DNA of 63,518 nucleotides. Source: Chitinophagaceae bacterium (GTDB lineage: Bacteria > Bacteroidota > Bacteroidia > Cytophagales > Cytophagaceae). This document shows, one piece after another, positions 27,621 through 37,043 of this stretch. Location of the stretch: positions 1 to 63,518 of the forward strand of contig JAQBNU010000070.1 in the NCBI GenBank assembly GCA_028288365.1, written 5' to 3'. Numbering within the stretch: position 1 is the stretch's first letter; each line of letters begins with the position of its first letter. The notes under the pieces were generated by a model. It was not told the origin of the DNA. It saw nothing but the letters and a program-made list of their open reading frames with translations, and did not search any database. A program made the position numbers and the translations under genes.

Positions 27621-28346
27621 TTATTTCCAGTTTTTATCTTCTACGAGTTTGAAAAAATGATCGGCATAGGAAAGTCCTACTGGTATTTCATGTTTGCCGA
27701 TAGTGATCATACTGCGTTGTATCGATTCTATTTTATGAATATTAATAAGGAAAGAACGATGCACTCGCACAAAATCTGACACGGGTAATTTTTCTTCGAA
27801 TGTTTTAATACGCATGATGGTCAGCACAGGACGATCAAATCCTTCCACATGTATTTTGATGTAGTCTTTTAGCCCTTCAATGTACTGAATGTCCTTGATC
27901 TTAATTTTGATCAATTTGTATTCTGAATTAACAAAAATATAATCTTTGTCATTGCTCTCTGTACGATCAATCTGCTTCTTTATTTTTCCTTCGAAAATGT
28001 CGTTGGCCTTGTTCGCTGCTTTTAGGAATTTTTCAAACGGTATAGGCTTCAATAAATAATCTGCAATTTCAAACTCATAACTCTCAGGTCCATATTGATT
28101 GTATGCCGTAGTTAAAATCACCAATGGTTTTTCCACCAATGTATCTAGAAATTGAAATCCGGATAAATCAGGCATTCGAATATCCAAAAAAATCAAATCT
28201 ATTTTTTCTGCTTGTATAACTTGCAAAGCATCTAATGCACTGGTATAAGAACCTACCAATTCTAAGAAAGGAATTTGTTGGATGTAATCACTCACCAAAC
28301 CTAAAGCAAGCGGTTCATCGTCGATAGCAAGGCATTTTAAGTTCAT
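27621..28346 (-). CDS. LytTR family response regulator
   Basis: 241 residues. The N-terminal receiver has the acidic pair in AIDDEPLA, the phospho-accepting D55 in FLDIRMPDLSG, the threonine region LTTAYNQYG and the lysine in YLLKPIPFEKF. The C-terminal LytTR DNA-binding domain (VNSEYKLIKIKIKDIQYIEG through FVRVHRSFLINIHKIESIQR) binds promoter DNA as beta-sheets. Its start overlaps the histidine kinase gene by four bases, so the pair is co-translated. Target genes are unknown; the adjacent DUF4270/kelch pair, separated by a terminator, is one speculative candidate. Confidence 0.93.
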   Translation of the reverse strand: MNLKCLAIDDEPLALGLVSDYIQQIPFLELVGSYTSALDALQVIQAEKIDLIFLDIRMPDLSGFQFLDTLVEKPLVILTTAYNQYGPESYEFEIADYLLKPIPFEKFLKAANKANDIFEGKIKKQIDRTESNDKDYIFVNSEYKLIKIKIKDIQYIEGLKDYIKIHVEGFDRPVLTIMRIKTFEEKLPVSDFVRVHRSFLINIHKIESIQRSMITIGKHEIPVGLSYADHFFKLVEDKNWK

Positions 28347-29425
28347 AAGTCAATAGTCAATTTAACAATATACTTTGATTCATTTTGATTGATCTTCAGC
28401 TGATGAGCCGATGGATAAAGCAATTCCAGCCTCTTCTTCACATTTTTCAATCCTATACCTGAAACTTCATCCTTATCTGCTTTCTGATGAGAAATAGAAT
28501 TTTCAACTTTCAAAATCAACTGATTATCATTTGAAATAAGCTCTATCCGAATAAAAGAATTGTCGAGATAAGAGATACCATGCTTGAATGCATTCTCAAT
28601 AAAAGGGATCAGCAACAAAGGTTCAATATTTTTATTATGAAAATCACCTTCCATACTTAACTCCACTTTGACAGATTCATCCAATCGCAAACGCTGTAGT
28701 TCAAGATAATTTTTAATGTATTCTAATTCCTTATGCAGTTGTACTTTCTTGCCTCCTGTATCTTCCAGCATATAACGCATCAATTCTGACAATTTGATAA
28801 TAGCTCCAGCAGTCTTTTCAGATCTTGAATGTGCCAGGCTGTATAAATTATTTAAGGTATTGAATAAGAAATGAGGATTGATCTGTGATTTCAAAAAAGC
28901 CAATTCGGAATTCAGTTTTTCATTTTCTGTTTCTTTCTGCACTTTTTCTTTTTTTCTATATTCATTAATGGTTCTTAAACTGGTACTGATACCAAAAACC
29001 ATCAATGATGAAACCAAGGGGAAAATAATTCTTAACCCAAAACTTCTATTAGGAGATCTTCTCATGTGTTCCCGTACACCAGTCGGAGCCATTTCATTCA
29101 TGTGATGTTTGAATTCTGGTTTGAGATGAGCGGAAGAAATCTCCATCCACCAGCTGTCAAATAACATATAAGCCGCGATCACCAACACGATGCCGGCAAG
29201 GATGCTGCATACATATATTTTTGTTCTCTTTTGAAACAGAAACTGCGGAATCAAAACAAACATGTTCAAGTAAAAAAAAGAAGCCAACACGATAATGTGA
29301 AAAGCAGACTTTACAATAAAACGCAACGTAAACGTATCCCGTCCAACGAAAGGAAACAAGAACAAAATGGCCCAGCCCAATACGTGCAGGAGAATGGTCA
29401 GTCGCTCAAACTTCAATGTCTTCAT
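28343..29425 (-). CDS. LytS-type sensor histidine kinase
   Basis: The chosen ATG at 29425 gives 360 residues; a GTG at 29449 would add eight. Four hydrophobic helices occupy the first 140 residues or so (ILLHVLGWAILFLFPF, then ASFFYLNMFVLIPQF and others), with a short coiled coil before the catalytic part. The phosphorylation motif SQINPHFLFNTLNNLYSLA is that of the His_kinase family that partners LytTR regulators, and the ATPase domain shows LLLIPFIENAFKHGISYL and GIGLKNVKKRLELLYP. No recognisable extracellular sensor domain is present, so the signal is probably sensed in or near the membrane. Confidence 0.9.
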   Translation of the reverse strand: MKTLKFERLTILLHVLGWAILFLFPFVGRDTFTLRFIVKSAFHIIVLASFFYLNMFVLIPQFLFQKRTKIYVCSILAGIVLVIAAYMLFDSWWMEISSAHLKPEFKHHMNEMAPTGVREHMRRSPNRSFGLRIIFPLVSSLMVFGISTSLRTINEYRKKEKVQKETENEKLNSELAFLKSQINPHFLFNTLNNLYSLAHSRSEKTAGAIIKLSELMRYMLEDTGGKKVQLHKELEYIKNYLELQRLRLDESVKVELSMEGDFHNKNIEPLLLIPFIENAFKHGISYLDNSFIRIELISNDNQLILKVENSISHQKADKDEVSGIGLKNVKKRLELLYPSAHQLKINQNESKYIVKLTIDL

Positions 29426-29543
29426 GTCTTTTTTTAAATAATTTAACACTTATACGGAGCATGATTCGCTAAACTAGACATACCCATTCATTCCATCCAT
29501 CAGTCGTATGCTTGTCTATACCAAACCCATTGCCTTATAAAGC

Positions 29544-29577
29544 AAAAGCCATCTCGCATGGCTACGGGATGGCTTTT
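29544..29577 (-). terminator. Probable terminator of the rimP-nusA-infB operon
   Basis: A 10-bp stem (29544-29553 with 29568-29577, AAAAGCCATC type) with a 14-base loop lies about 23 bases beyond the infB stop codon. Read on the minus strand, the stem ends in a run of four T, so termination is plausible but not textbook. The remainder of the 29426-29599 spacer should hold the kinase promoter, but I see no TAnnTTTG box. Confidence 0.6.
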
Positions 29578-29599
29578 ATATTCTCTGATCACTTTAAAA

Positions 29600-32536
29600 C
29601 TATAATGATCGTTTTACTTCTTTTGTTTCGTATGCTTCAATGGTATCTCCCACTTCGATGTCGTTGAATTTCTTCAGACTCAATCCGCACTCATATCCTG
29701 ATTTCACTTCTGACACATCGTCTTTGAAACGTTTCAACGCATCGATAGCACCGGTGTGAACCACAATACCATCACGGATGAGACGAACAGAACTGTTGCG
29801 TTTCACATGACCATCTGTCACATAACATCCGGCAACTGTGCCCACTTTCGTGATTTTGAATACTTCACGTACTTCAATGTTACCAAGAATAACTTCTTCT
29901 ACTTTCGGTTCCAACATACCTTCCATCGCATCCTTCACATCGTTGATGGCGTTGTAGATGATAGAGTACATTCTGATTTCGATCTGTTCTTGTTCTGCTA
30001 ATTTCCTGGCACCAACAGAAGGACGAACCTGGAAGGCGATCACGATTGCATCTGATGCAGACGCCAGCAAAACATCTGATTCAGAAATTTGACCAACACC
30101 TTTGTGTATGATTCGTACCTGAATTTCTTCTGTAGAAAGTTTCAATAAAGAGTCAGACAATGCTTCTACCGAACCATCGAAATCTCCTTTTACGATTACG
30201 TTCAATTCTTTGAAATTACCGATTGCCAAACGACGACCGATCTCATCCAATGTAATGTGTTTCTTCGTACGGATTGTTTGCTCACGCACCAATTGCTCAC
30301 GCTTGGTAGCAATCTCACGTGCTTCACGTTCTGTATCCATCACCTGGCATTTCTCTCCCGCTTGTGGAGCACCTGGTAAACCTAATACTTGTACAGGAGT
30401 AGATGGTGTTGCTTTTTGCACACGCTGACCTCTGTGATCCAGCATGGCTTTTACTTTACCAAAGTAAGGTCCGGCCAACAATACATCTCCTACTTCCAAT
30501 GTTCCAGATTGAACCATCAGCGTAGTAACATAACCTCTTCCTTTATCCAATGAAGCTTCGATGATTGTACCTACCGCATTCTTATTAGGGTTGGCTTTCA
30601 AATCGAGAATCTCTGCTTCTAATAATACTTTTTCTAGTAACTCAGGAATACCTTTACCCGTCTTCGCAGAAATTAATTCTACCTGGTATTTACCACCCCA
30701 ATCTTCTACCAATACATTTTCTTTTGACAATTCTTCTTTGATCTTGTCAGGGTTTGCAGCAGGCTTATCAATTTTATTGATGGCGATAACGATCGGCACA
30801 CCCGCTATTTTCGCGTGATTGATCGCTTCTTTCGTTTGAGGCATCACGTTGTCGTCGGCCGCTACCACGATGATAACAACATCCGTTATCTTGGCACCCC
30901 TTGCACGCATCGCTGTAAAGGCTTCGTGACCTGGTGTATCCAAGAATGTAATACGCTTACCTGAATCTGTCATTACATCGTAGGCACCGATGTGCTGCGT
31001 AATACCACCGGCTTCACCTTGTACTACTTTAGATTTTCTAATGTAATCGAGCAAGGATGTTTTACCGTGATCGACGTGACCCATGATGGTAACGATCGGT
31101 GCACGCGGTTGCAGTTTGTCAGGATCTTCTGCCGTTTCTTCTTCATCTTCGCTTTCATCACCTGCTGTCAGGAATTGAACACCGTAACCAAATTCATCTG
31201 CAATGATCGTGATGGCTTCTGCATCCAAACGTTGATTGATAGAAACAAACATTCCCAAACTCATGCAAGTGGAAATGATTTGAGTAACCGAAACGTCCAT
31301 CAACGATGCTAAATCGTTGGCAGAAATAAACTCTGTTACTTTCAATATCTTTGCATCTTCCTGTTCCTGCAACAATCTATCGTCGTTGGCATCAGAAGCT
31401 GCATTTCTTTTTTCTTTGCGGTATTTAGAACGGCTTACCGGACTGGCTTTCGAACCCGAAAGTTTCGCCATGGTAGCTTTGATCTTATCTTGAATGTCTT
31501 TTTCGGTAAGCGGTTGTTTGCTTTCTCCGGGTCTGGCTGAATGAGAGCCAGGTCCTCTTCCGGCATTGCCCGCACCCTGCCCTCTTCCGGCTGCGCCTGG
31601 AGGTTTCGGTTGACCAGCAATGTGCGGAGGTCTTGCTCCCGGCTGACTGTTTTGAGGTTGAGCAACTCCTGTACCAGGGCCACCAGGTGTTTGTATACGC
31701 TTACGTTTCTTTTTCGCTTTACTTTTAGCATTAGCATCATCCGATGAAGCTACTGGTGTTGGTTTTTTACCTTTTGCTTTTGCATCTGGTAAACTGATCT
31801 TGCCCAATACAGTCAAGCCTTTCAACGCATCAGCCTTCGCTTCTATAACTTCTTCGTCTTCTACTACTTCTTCTTCAGCAGGAGTGTCTGTGCTAGCTTT
31901 CGGCTCAACTGTTTTTTCAACCGGCTTTTCTTTTTTCTCTACTTTAACAGGAGCTTCTTCTACTGGTTTAACAGGAGCTTCAGGAATTACAACTGCTTTC
32001 TCTGCTTTTACCGGAGCTTCTTCTTTCTTAGCAGGAACTTCTTCCTTTTTAGTTTTCGTAGAAGGTTTTTTTGTAGCTGCTAAATCTATTTTACCCAGTA
32101 CAGTAACGCCAGGTAGTTTTACTTTTCCTAACGTGTCCTCTTCTTCTTTCTTCTCTTTCGGAAGCTCAACAACAGCAGGAGTAGGCTCTTCTTTTGCAAC
32201 AGGTGTGGCTTCTTTTTCTTCAGGAATGTAATTGTTCTTGATTAAAATTTCCTGCTCTTCTTCGGTATCCTTTTTAGTAGTTGGTTTTTCAGCATCAATG
32301 ACTACATGCTGCTCAGAATGCTTTTTGCCTATGCTAAGGTTTGAAGCTTCCTTTTTTTCCAAGGCAGACGATTCAAACTCTTTCAGCAAAAGATTGAATG
32401 CATCCGTTGTAATTTTGGCATTTGGATTACTTTCCACCTCAAAACCTTTGGTAGCCAAGAACTCTGTCATGGTAGAAATACCAACATTGAGTTTCTTTTG
32501 CGCCAGGCTTAACCGCATCATTTTATCTTCTGCCAT
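29600..32536 (-). CDS. infB: Translation initiation factor IF-2
   Basis: 978 residues. The N-terminus has a short IF2N-like helical domain ([20 protein letters not shown]), then about 280 residues of low-complexity Lys/Glu/Pro/Ala linker and a Gly/Pro/Arg-rich segment, a second IF2N domain near 390-450, and the GTPase: G1 GHVDHGKTS at 486-494, DTPGHEAF for G3 and NKIDKP for G4. Domains II to IV follow ([19 protein letters not shown] to the end). IF-2 delivers fMet-tRNA to the 30S subunit. Two copies of a TVLGKI(D/S)L peptide, at 145-152 and 242-249, bracket the linker. It is the last gene of the rimP-nusA-infB operon. Confidence 0.97.
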   Translation of the reverse strand: MAEDKMMRLSLAQKKLNVGISTMTEFLATKGFEVESNPNAKITTDAFNLLLKEFESSALEKKEASNLSIGKKHSEQHVVIDAEKPTTKKDTEEEQEILIKNNYIPEEKEATPVAKEEPTPAVVELPKEKKEEEDTLGKVKLPGVTVLGKIDLAATKKPSTKTKKEEVPAKKEEAPVKAEKAVVIPEAPVKPVEEAPVKVEKKEKPVEKTVEPKASTDTPAEEEVVEDEEVIEAKADALKGLTVLGKISLPDAKAKGKKPTPVASSDDANAKSKAKKKRKRIQTPGGPGTGVAQPQNSQPGARPPHIAGQPKPPGAAGRGQGAGNAGRGPGSHSARPGESKQPLTEKDIQDKIKATMAKLSGSKASPVSRSKYRKEKRNAASDANDDRLLQEQEDAKILKVTEFISANDLASLMDVSVTQIISTCMSLGMFVSINQRLDAEAITIIADEFGYGVQFLTAGDESEDEEETAEDPDKLQPRAPIVTIMGHVDHGKTSLLDYIRKSKVVQGEAGGITQHIGAYDVMTDSGKRITFLDTPGHEAFTAMRARGAKITDVVIIVVAADDNVMPQTKEAINHAKIAGVPIVIAINKIDKPAANPDKIKEELSKENVLVEDWGGKYQVELISAKTGKGIPELLEKVLLEAEILDLKANPNKNAVGTIIEASLDKGRGYVTTLMVQSGTLEVGDVLLAGPYFGKVKAMLDHRGQRVQKATPSTPVQVLGLPGAPQAGEKCQVMDTEREAREIATKREQLVREQTIRTKKHITLDEIGRRLAIGNFKELNVIVKGDFDGSVEALSDSLLKLSTEEIQVRIIHKGVGQISESDVLLASASDAIVIAFQVRPSVGARKLAEQEQIEIRMYSIIYNAINDVKDAMEGMLEPKVEEVILGNIEVREVFKITKVGTVAGCYVTDGHVKRNSSVRLIRDGIVVHTGAIDALKRFKDDVSEVKSGYECGLSLKKFNDIEVGDTIEAYETKEVKRSL

Positions 32537-32598
32537 TCTTTAGGTTTTATATTATCTGTTTTGTGTGCATTGACGCCAAGCATTACCCCAACGCTTCA

Positions 32599-33855
32599 TT
32601 ATTCAAATTCTTGACGAAGAATGCTCAACACATCTTCCACTGTTTCTTCTTCTAATTCTGTTCGTCGCACTAAATCTTCTTTAGACAAAGCCAATACACT
32701 TTTTGCTGTATCCAATCCGATTCTTTTCAACTCATCGATCACCCAGCTTTCAATCTCATCACTGAATTCAACCAAGCCCACATCTTCTTCGTCTTCGTTG
32801 TCAATCAATTCTCTGAACACATCGATTTCCATTCCAACTAATCTACTTGCAAGCTTAATGTTCTGACCACCCTTACCAATAGCAAGAGACACTTGATCAG
32901 GCTTCAGGTAAACAGATACTCTTTCTTTTTCAGTATCTACCTTGATGTTGCCGATTTTCGCAGGACTCAAGGCACGAGAGATGTATAATTCAAGGTTATC
33001 GGTATAATTGATGACGTCAATGTTTTCGTTTTCCAATTCACGCACGATGCTATGAATACGAGATCCTTTCATACCTACGCAAGCTCCTACCGGATCTACT
33101 CTGTCGTCGAATGATTCTACTGCTACTTTTGCGCGCTCACCTGGCTCTCTGACAATGTTACGGATGGCAATCAAACCATCGTACACTTCAGGAACTTCTA
33201 TTTCAAATAAACGCTCCAGGAATTTGGGAGATGTTCTTGATAAAACAATTTTAGGATTACCATTATGCATTTCTACTCGGTGCACAATCGCTCTAACATT
33301 GTCTCCTTTTCTGAATCTGTCTTTTGGAATTTGTTCGCCTTTTGGCAACACCAATTCATTTCCATCGGCATCGATCAGCAACAGTTCTTTACCTAAAATC
33401 TGGTATACTTCACCGTTGATGATTTCACCGGCAAGGTCTTTGTATTTTTGGAACAGGTAATCTTTCTCCAGGTCTTTTACTTTTTGGATCAACGTCTGAC
33501 GAGCCGTCATGACCATTCTACGACCGAAGTCTTCCAACTTCAATTCATCCGCTACTTCTTCTCCTTCTTCAAAATCTTCTTCTATTTTTTGCGCATCTGT
33601 AAGAGAGATATGTTTGTTCTCATCGTAGTCAAAGCTATCTTCCGCGAAGTCGTCAGAAACTACTTCTCTCTTTCTCCAGATTTCCAGATCACCTTTGTCG
33701 ACGTTGATGATCACATCAAAGTTTTCATCGGATGTGAATTTTTTACGAATCATAGTACGAAATACATCTTCCAGGATACGCATCATAGTGGGGCGATCAA
33801 TGTTCTTTAGTTTTGCAAATTCTGCAAACGATTCGATCAGGTTAGTAACGTCCAT
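32599..33855 (-). CDS. nusA: Transcription elongation/termination factor NusA
   Basis: 418 residues: an N-terminal RNA-polymerase-binding domain (LIESFAEFAKLKNIDRPTMM), an S1 domain at about 135-200, and two KH domains (VGACVGMKGSRIHSIVREL and SLAIGKGGQNIKLASRLVGM). The C-terminal acidic repeats of E. coli NusA are reduced to one short helical region (KRIGLDTAKSVLALSKEDLV). NusA binds nascent RNA hairpins and modulates pausing and termination. It is two bases downstream of rimP and 62 bases upstream of infB. In E. coli NusA limits its own operon by acting in the leader; the leader hairpin here makes a parallel possible. Confidence 0.96.
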   Translation of the reverse strand: MDVTNLIESFAEFAKLKNIDRPTMMRILEDVFRTMIRKKFTSDENFDVIINVDKGDLEIWRKREVVSDDFAEDSFDYDENKHISLTDAQKIEEDFEEGEEVADELKLEDFGRRMVMTARQTLIQKVKDLEKDYLFQKYKDLAGEIINGEVYQILGKELLLIDADGNELVLPKGEQIPKDRFRKGDNVRAIVHRVEMHNGNPKIVLSRTSPKFLERLFEIEVPEVYDGLIAIRNIVREPGERAKVAVESFDDRVDPVGACVGMKGSRIHSIVRELENENIDVINYTDNLELYISRALSPAKIGNIKVDTEKERVSVYLKPDQVSLAIGKGGQNIKLASRLVGMEIDVFRELIDNEDEEDVGLVEFSDEIESWVIDELKRIGLDTAKSVLALSKEDLVRRTELEEETVEDVLSILRQEFE

Positions 33856-33857
33856 AA

Positions 33858-34319
33858 TTATTTGAATGAAACGATGATTTTTGCTTTTTTAACTTCTTGG
33901 TATTGGTATTCTTGATTAACGAATTCTTTCTTTTTAAGGCCCGGCAATTTAACACTAAATCCTTCTTCTGTAGCCGTCAACAACTCTCCTTCTGTTTCTT
34001 CTCCCTCTTCGAGTGTTACTCTGATTTTTCTGCCAATGTTTTTCTTGTATTGGAAAGGAAACTCTAGCGGTCTGTCTACTCCTGGAGAAGAGACTTCAAT
34101 CACATATCCTTCATCCAGCTCAGGAATAAGATCTGTTTCCTGGGTGACGGATCGGCTAAACTTAGTACATTGGTCAATGGTCACTCCGTTTTCTGAATCG
34201 ATTAGCGCTAAGATCTTCACCCGGCCAGAGCCGGTAAGAGTCAATTCTACAAGGTGTACACCTTGTTCTTTTGCCTTTTCAGATGCAATTTTCGCAATAC
34301 GACTCTTCAAATCCTCCAT
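33858..34319 (-). CDS. rimP: Ribosome maturation factor RimP
   Basis: 153 residues, the usual length. The N-terminal half shows the RimP pattern GVHLVELTLTGSGRVKILAL followed by GVTIDQCTKFSRSV and the family signature YVIEVSSPGVDRPLEFPF; a C-terminal SH3-like beta-domain follows. RimP assists late maturation of the 30S subunit. It is the first gene of the rimP-nusA-infB operon. A consensus promoter at 34386-34417 and a terminator-like hairpin at 34340-34365 lie in its roughly 60-base leader. Confidence 0.94.
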   Translation of the reverse strand: MEDLKSRIAKIASEKAKEQGVHLVELTLTGSGRVKILALIDSENGVTIDQCTKFSRSVTQETDLIPELDEGYVIEVSSPGVDRPLEFPFQYKKNIGRKIRVTLEEGEETEGELLTATEEGFSVKLPGLKKKEFVNQEYQYQEVKKAKIIVSFK

Positions 34320-34339
34320 TCAAACACTCTGTGAACCAA

Positions 34340-34365
34340 AAAGAGGGGGCAGCTGCCCCCTCTTT
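34340..34365 (-). terminator. Terminator-like hairpin in the rimP-nusA-infB leader (candidate attenuator)
   Basis: A perfect 26-base palindrome with a GAGGGGGC / GCCCCCTC core is followed, on the minus strand, by a run of five T. It ends about 20 bases before the rimP ATG and lies within the leader defined by the promoter at 34386-34417. It looks like an intrinsic terminator placed upstream of the operon rather than after it. Confidence 0.8.
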
Positions 34366-34385
34366 CCGACTGTACCAATTTTCTA

Positions 34386-34417
34386 CAAAATTATAGATTA
34401 TTCGTTTCAATTCAAAA
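34386..34417 (-). promoter_or_regulatory. Predicted promoter of rimP-nusA-infB
   Basis: On the minus strand, TTTTG (34417-34413), 19 bases, then TAATTTTG (34393-34386) match the Bacteroidota consensus exactly. The predicted start site is near 34379, giving a leader of about 60 bases. Confidence 0.75.
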
Positions 34418-34436
34418 GAAAAGGGAGTTATTTTTG
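34405..34436 (+). promoter_or_regulatory. Predicted promoter of the EEP-family gene, overlapping the divergent rimP promoter
   Basis: TATTTTTG at 34429-34436 is preceded, after 20 bases, by TTTC at 34405-34408, one base off the TTTG consensus. It shares DNA with the divergent rimP promoter. A start site near 34443 leaves about 14 bases to the TTG start at 34457. Confidence 0.45.
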
Positions 34437-34456
34437 TCTTTCAAGATCTTAGCTCA

Positions 34457-35527
34457 TTGCTCAACCGGCTTTTTATATTGACCTATGCCATTATCGCCGC
34501 AATGACGGTAATAGCCTACACTTCCCCTGATATTCCTCCCTCAGAATTCTGGATAAGCGCCTTTTTGCCTTACACTATTCCAGGCTTTATCATCGTACAC
34601 CTGGTGGTTGCGCTTTACTTTTTATTGACCAAAAATTGGCTGAAAAGCCTAGTTCCCGGTTTTTTCGTGATTTTAGGATTTTCATTTATCCCCAGATTAG
34701 TCTCCTTTCACTTCGCCAATCAGCAAAAAGCAGGAGCTACATTTTCTGTCCTTTCTTATAATTCCAGGGTATTCAACGTTTATGAAATATACAATAAAAA
34801 TAACCCTTCCATCAGTAGCAACATCATTAAAGATGCCGTGACTATGGACGGTGACATCAAATGTTTTCAGGAATTCTACACAGAGAAAACAGGGAAATTC
34901 AATACGATTAAAAAACTTTCCAAAACGCATCCTTATTACTACTTCGAACCTTTCTTCATCAATCAGGCAGGCGGAGGTTTTGGAATGGCAATCTTTAGTA
35001 AGTATCCCATAGAAAAAAAACAGATCATCAAGTTTAAGGAAAAATCAAATAACCAGATTCTATACGTAGACATTGTGATCGGAAGGAACAAGGTGAGAAT
35101 TTTTAATGTTCACCTTCAGTCTATGAGTATCAATGATGAAGAACTGGCAGACAGTCGATCGCAAAACAGATTTAAACAAAACATGTTGAAGGCCTTGTTG
35201 AGATACAAGCAAGGATCTATCCGAAGGAGTAAACAAGTTGATCGTCTTATATTGGAAATCAACAGATCTCCTTATCCTGTCATGGTCTGTGGAGATTTTA
35301 ACGAGCCTCCTTTAGGTTATGCATACAAACAAGTATCCAATCTGTTATTGAATAGCCAGGAGGAAGCCGGCTATGGCATTGGCGCAACACACAACGGAAG
35401 AATCCCTTTTTTGCGAATCGATAATATCTTCTACCAGGAAGGTATTATGATCCATTCCTTTGATGTCTTAAACGATAAAAAATTATCCGACCACTATCCG
35501 CTCTTAGGATACTACTCGTTTAAATAA
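34457..35527 (+). CDS. Membrane-anchored endonuclease/exonuclease/phosphatase family protein
   Basis: 356 residues. Three membrane helices fill the first 90 residues or so (LFILTYAIIAAMTVIAYTS, then FLPYTIPGFIIVHLVVALYF and the next). The EEP catalytic domain follows: SYNSRVFNVY, DIKCFQEFY with the metal-binding Glu, GFGMAIFSKYPI, FNVHLQSM, VCGDFNEPP and LSDHYPLLGYYS carrying the catalytic Asp-His. Members hydrolyse phosphodiesters or phosphomonoesters (nucleic acids, phosphoinositides, sphingomyelin); the substrate here is unknown. The only start that keeps the first helix intact is a TTG at 34457; the next ATG is at 34502. cysS starts 13 bases downstream. Confidence 0.83.
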   Translation: MLNRLFILTYAIIAAMTVIAYTSPDIPPSEFWISAFLPYTIPGFIIVHLVVALYFLLTKNWLKSLVPGFFVILGFSFIPRLVSFHFANQQKAGATFSVLSYNSRVFNVYEIYNKNNPSISSNIIKDAVTMDGDIKCFQEFYTEKTGKFNTIKKLSKTHPYYYFEPFFINQAGGGFGMAIFSKYPIEKKQIIKFKEKSNNQILYVDIVIGRNKVRIFNVHLQSMSINDEELADSRSQNRFKQNMLKALLRYKQGSIRRSKQVDRLILEINRSPYPVMVCGDFNEPPLGYAYKQVSNLLLNSQEEAGYGIGATHNGRIPFLRIDNIFYQEGIMIHSFDVLNDKKLSDHYPLLGYYSFK

Positions 35528-35540
35528 CCTAAATTGAACC

Positions 35541-37034
35541 ATGAAGAGTGCGTTAAAAGTATACAATAGTCTTAGCAGAAAAAAAGAAAAATTCGAACCC
35601 ATCAGCGCACCCTATGTAGGTATGTATGTATGCGGACCTACCGTGTATGGAGAAGCGCATTTGGGTCATGCTCGATCTGCTATTACATTTGACATCATCT
35701 TTCGTTTTCTATCTCATCTGGAATATAAGGTACGTTATGTCCGCAACATCACAGACGTCGGGCATTTAGAGCATGATGCCGACGACGGTGAAGATAAAAT
35801 TGCAAAGAGAGCAAAACTGGAAAAACTAGAACCGATGGAAGTGGTAAAACGCTACACCAGTTATTACCAAACGTCTCTTCGTAAATTAAATGTCAATGAA
35901 CCAAGCATCGAACCCGTTGCTTCCGGCCACATCCCTGAACAAATCAAATTGACTCAACAAATCATTGATGCAGGTTTTGCCTATGTGAGCAATGGATCTG
36001 TATACTTTGATGTCTTGAAATACAACGAGAGCCATCGTTATGGAGAACTGTCGGGACGAGTTGTTGACGAACTATTAACAGGAACGCGAACATTAGATGG
36101 ACAAGAAGAAAAAAGAAGTCCGTTGGATTTTGCACTGTGGAAAAATGCTTCTCCCGAACATATCATGAAATGGGAAAGTCCCTGGGGAATTGGCTTTCCA
36201 GGATGGCACATTGAATGCACAGCCATGAGCAATAAATACCTGGGAACCCGATTTGATATTCATGGAGGAGGATTGGATTTATTGTTTCCTCATCATGAAT
36301 GTGAGATTGCACAATCAGTAGCAGGATTGAAAACACAACCGGCAAAATATTGGCTGCACAATAACATGATCACCATCAATGGTCAGAAGATGGGAAAGTC
36401 GCTGGGTAACTTTATTACATTGGATCAACTCTTCAGTGGCGACCATCCCATTTTGGAAAAAGCATACAGTCCGATGACGATACGTTTTTTCATTTTGCAG
36501 GCACACTACAGAAGTACCTTAGACTTTTCAAACGAAGCATTAGTAGCCGCTAGCAAAGGATATAAAAAACTAATGAACGGTTTGCGGATTCTACGAAAAA
36601 TGGAGTACTCTCCTATTGATACGATCAACGTTGACGAGAAGCAAGAACAGGAACTGATTAACCTCACAGAATCATGCTACGGCGGGCTAAGTGATGATTT
36701 TAATACGGCCATCACAATTGCTTCTTTGTTCAATGTGGTAAAGAAAATTCATACGCTTCAGCTAAACCCTTCTTTGTTCAATAATATCAGCAAAGAAAGT
36801 TTTGAAAACATGAAGCAAACTTTTATCGCTCTTACCAATGAGGTGTTGGGTTTATTAGAAGAAGCACCCAACAACAACGAAGTCCTTATTGAAGGTTTAT
36901 TGGAATGGTATAAACAAGCCAAAGAAAATAAAGATTATGACCAGATAGACCGCATCAGAGCATGGTTCAAAGCATGTGGCATGCAAATCAAAGACATGAA
37001 GACTTCTATTGACTGGGCGTACGAGGAGGCCTAA
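35541..37034 (+). CDS. cysS: Cysteinyl-tRNA synthetase
   Basis: 497 residues, class I synthetase. The N-terminal region has [19 protein letters not shown], containing the first zinc cysteine and the HIGH-equivalent HLGH. The zinc site continues with [10 protein letters not shown] and HHECEIAQS, and the KMSKS-equivalent is KMGKSLGN. It charges tRNA(Cys) with cysteine. It shares a transcript direction with the EEP gene 13 bases upstream. It converges on ldcA with only nine bases between stop codons; a weak A/T-rich hairpin (37031-37052) spans both stop codons. Confidence 0.97.
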   Translation: MKSALKVYNSLSRKKEKFEPISAPYVGMYVCGPTVYGEAHLGHARSAITFDIIFRFLSHLEYKVRYVRNITDVGHLEHDADDGEDKIAKRAKLEKLEPMEVVKRYTSYYQTSLRKLNVNEPSIEPVASGHIPEQIKLTQQIIDAGFAYVSNGSVYFDVLKYNESHRYGELSGRVVDELLTGTRTLDGQEEKRSPLDFALWKNASPEHIMKWESPWGIGFPGWHIECTAMSNKYLGTRFDIHGGGLDLLFPHHECEIAQSVAGLKTQPAKYWLHNNMITINGQKMGKSLGNFITLDQLFSGDHPILEKAYSPMTIRFFILQAHYRSTLDFSNEALVAASKGYKKLMNGLRILRKMEYSPIDTINVDEKQEQELINLTESCYGGLSDDFNTAITIASLFNVVKKIHTLQLNPSLFNNISKESFENMKQTFIALTNEVLGLLEEAPNNNEVLIEGLLEWYKQAKENKDYDQIDRIRAWFKACGMQIKDMKTSIDWAYEEA

Positions 37035-37043
37035 AACAATATA

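Noticed and set aside
31800-32543. Two long plus-strand frames opposite the IF-2 N-terminus
   Set aside because: They mirror the Lys/Glu/Pro low-complexity linker as Ser/Phe-rich sequence; no gene-like features.
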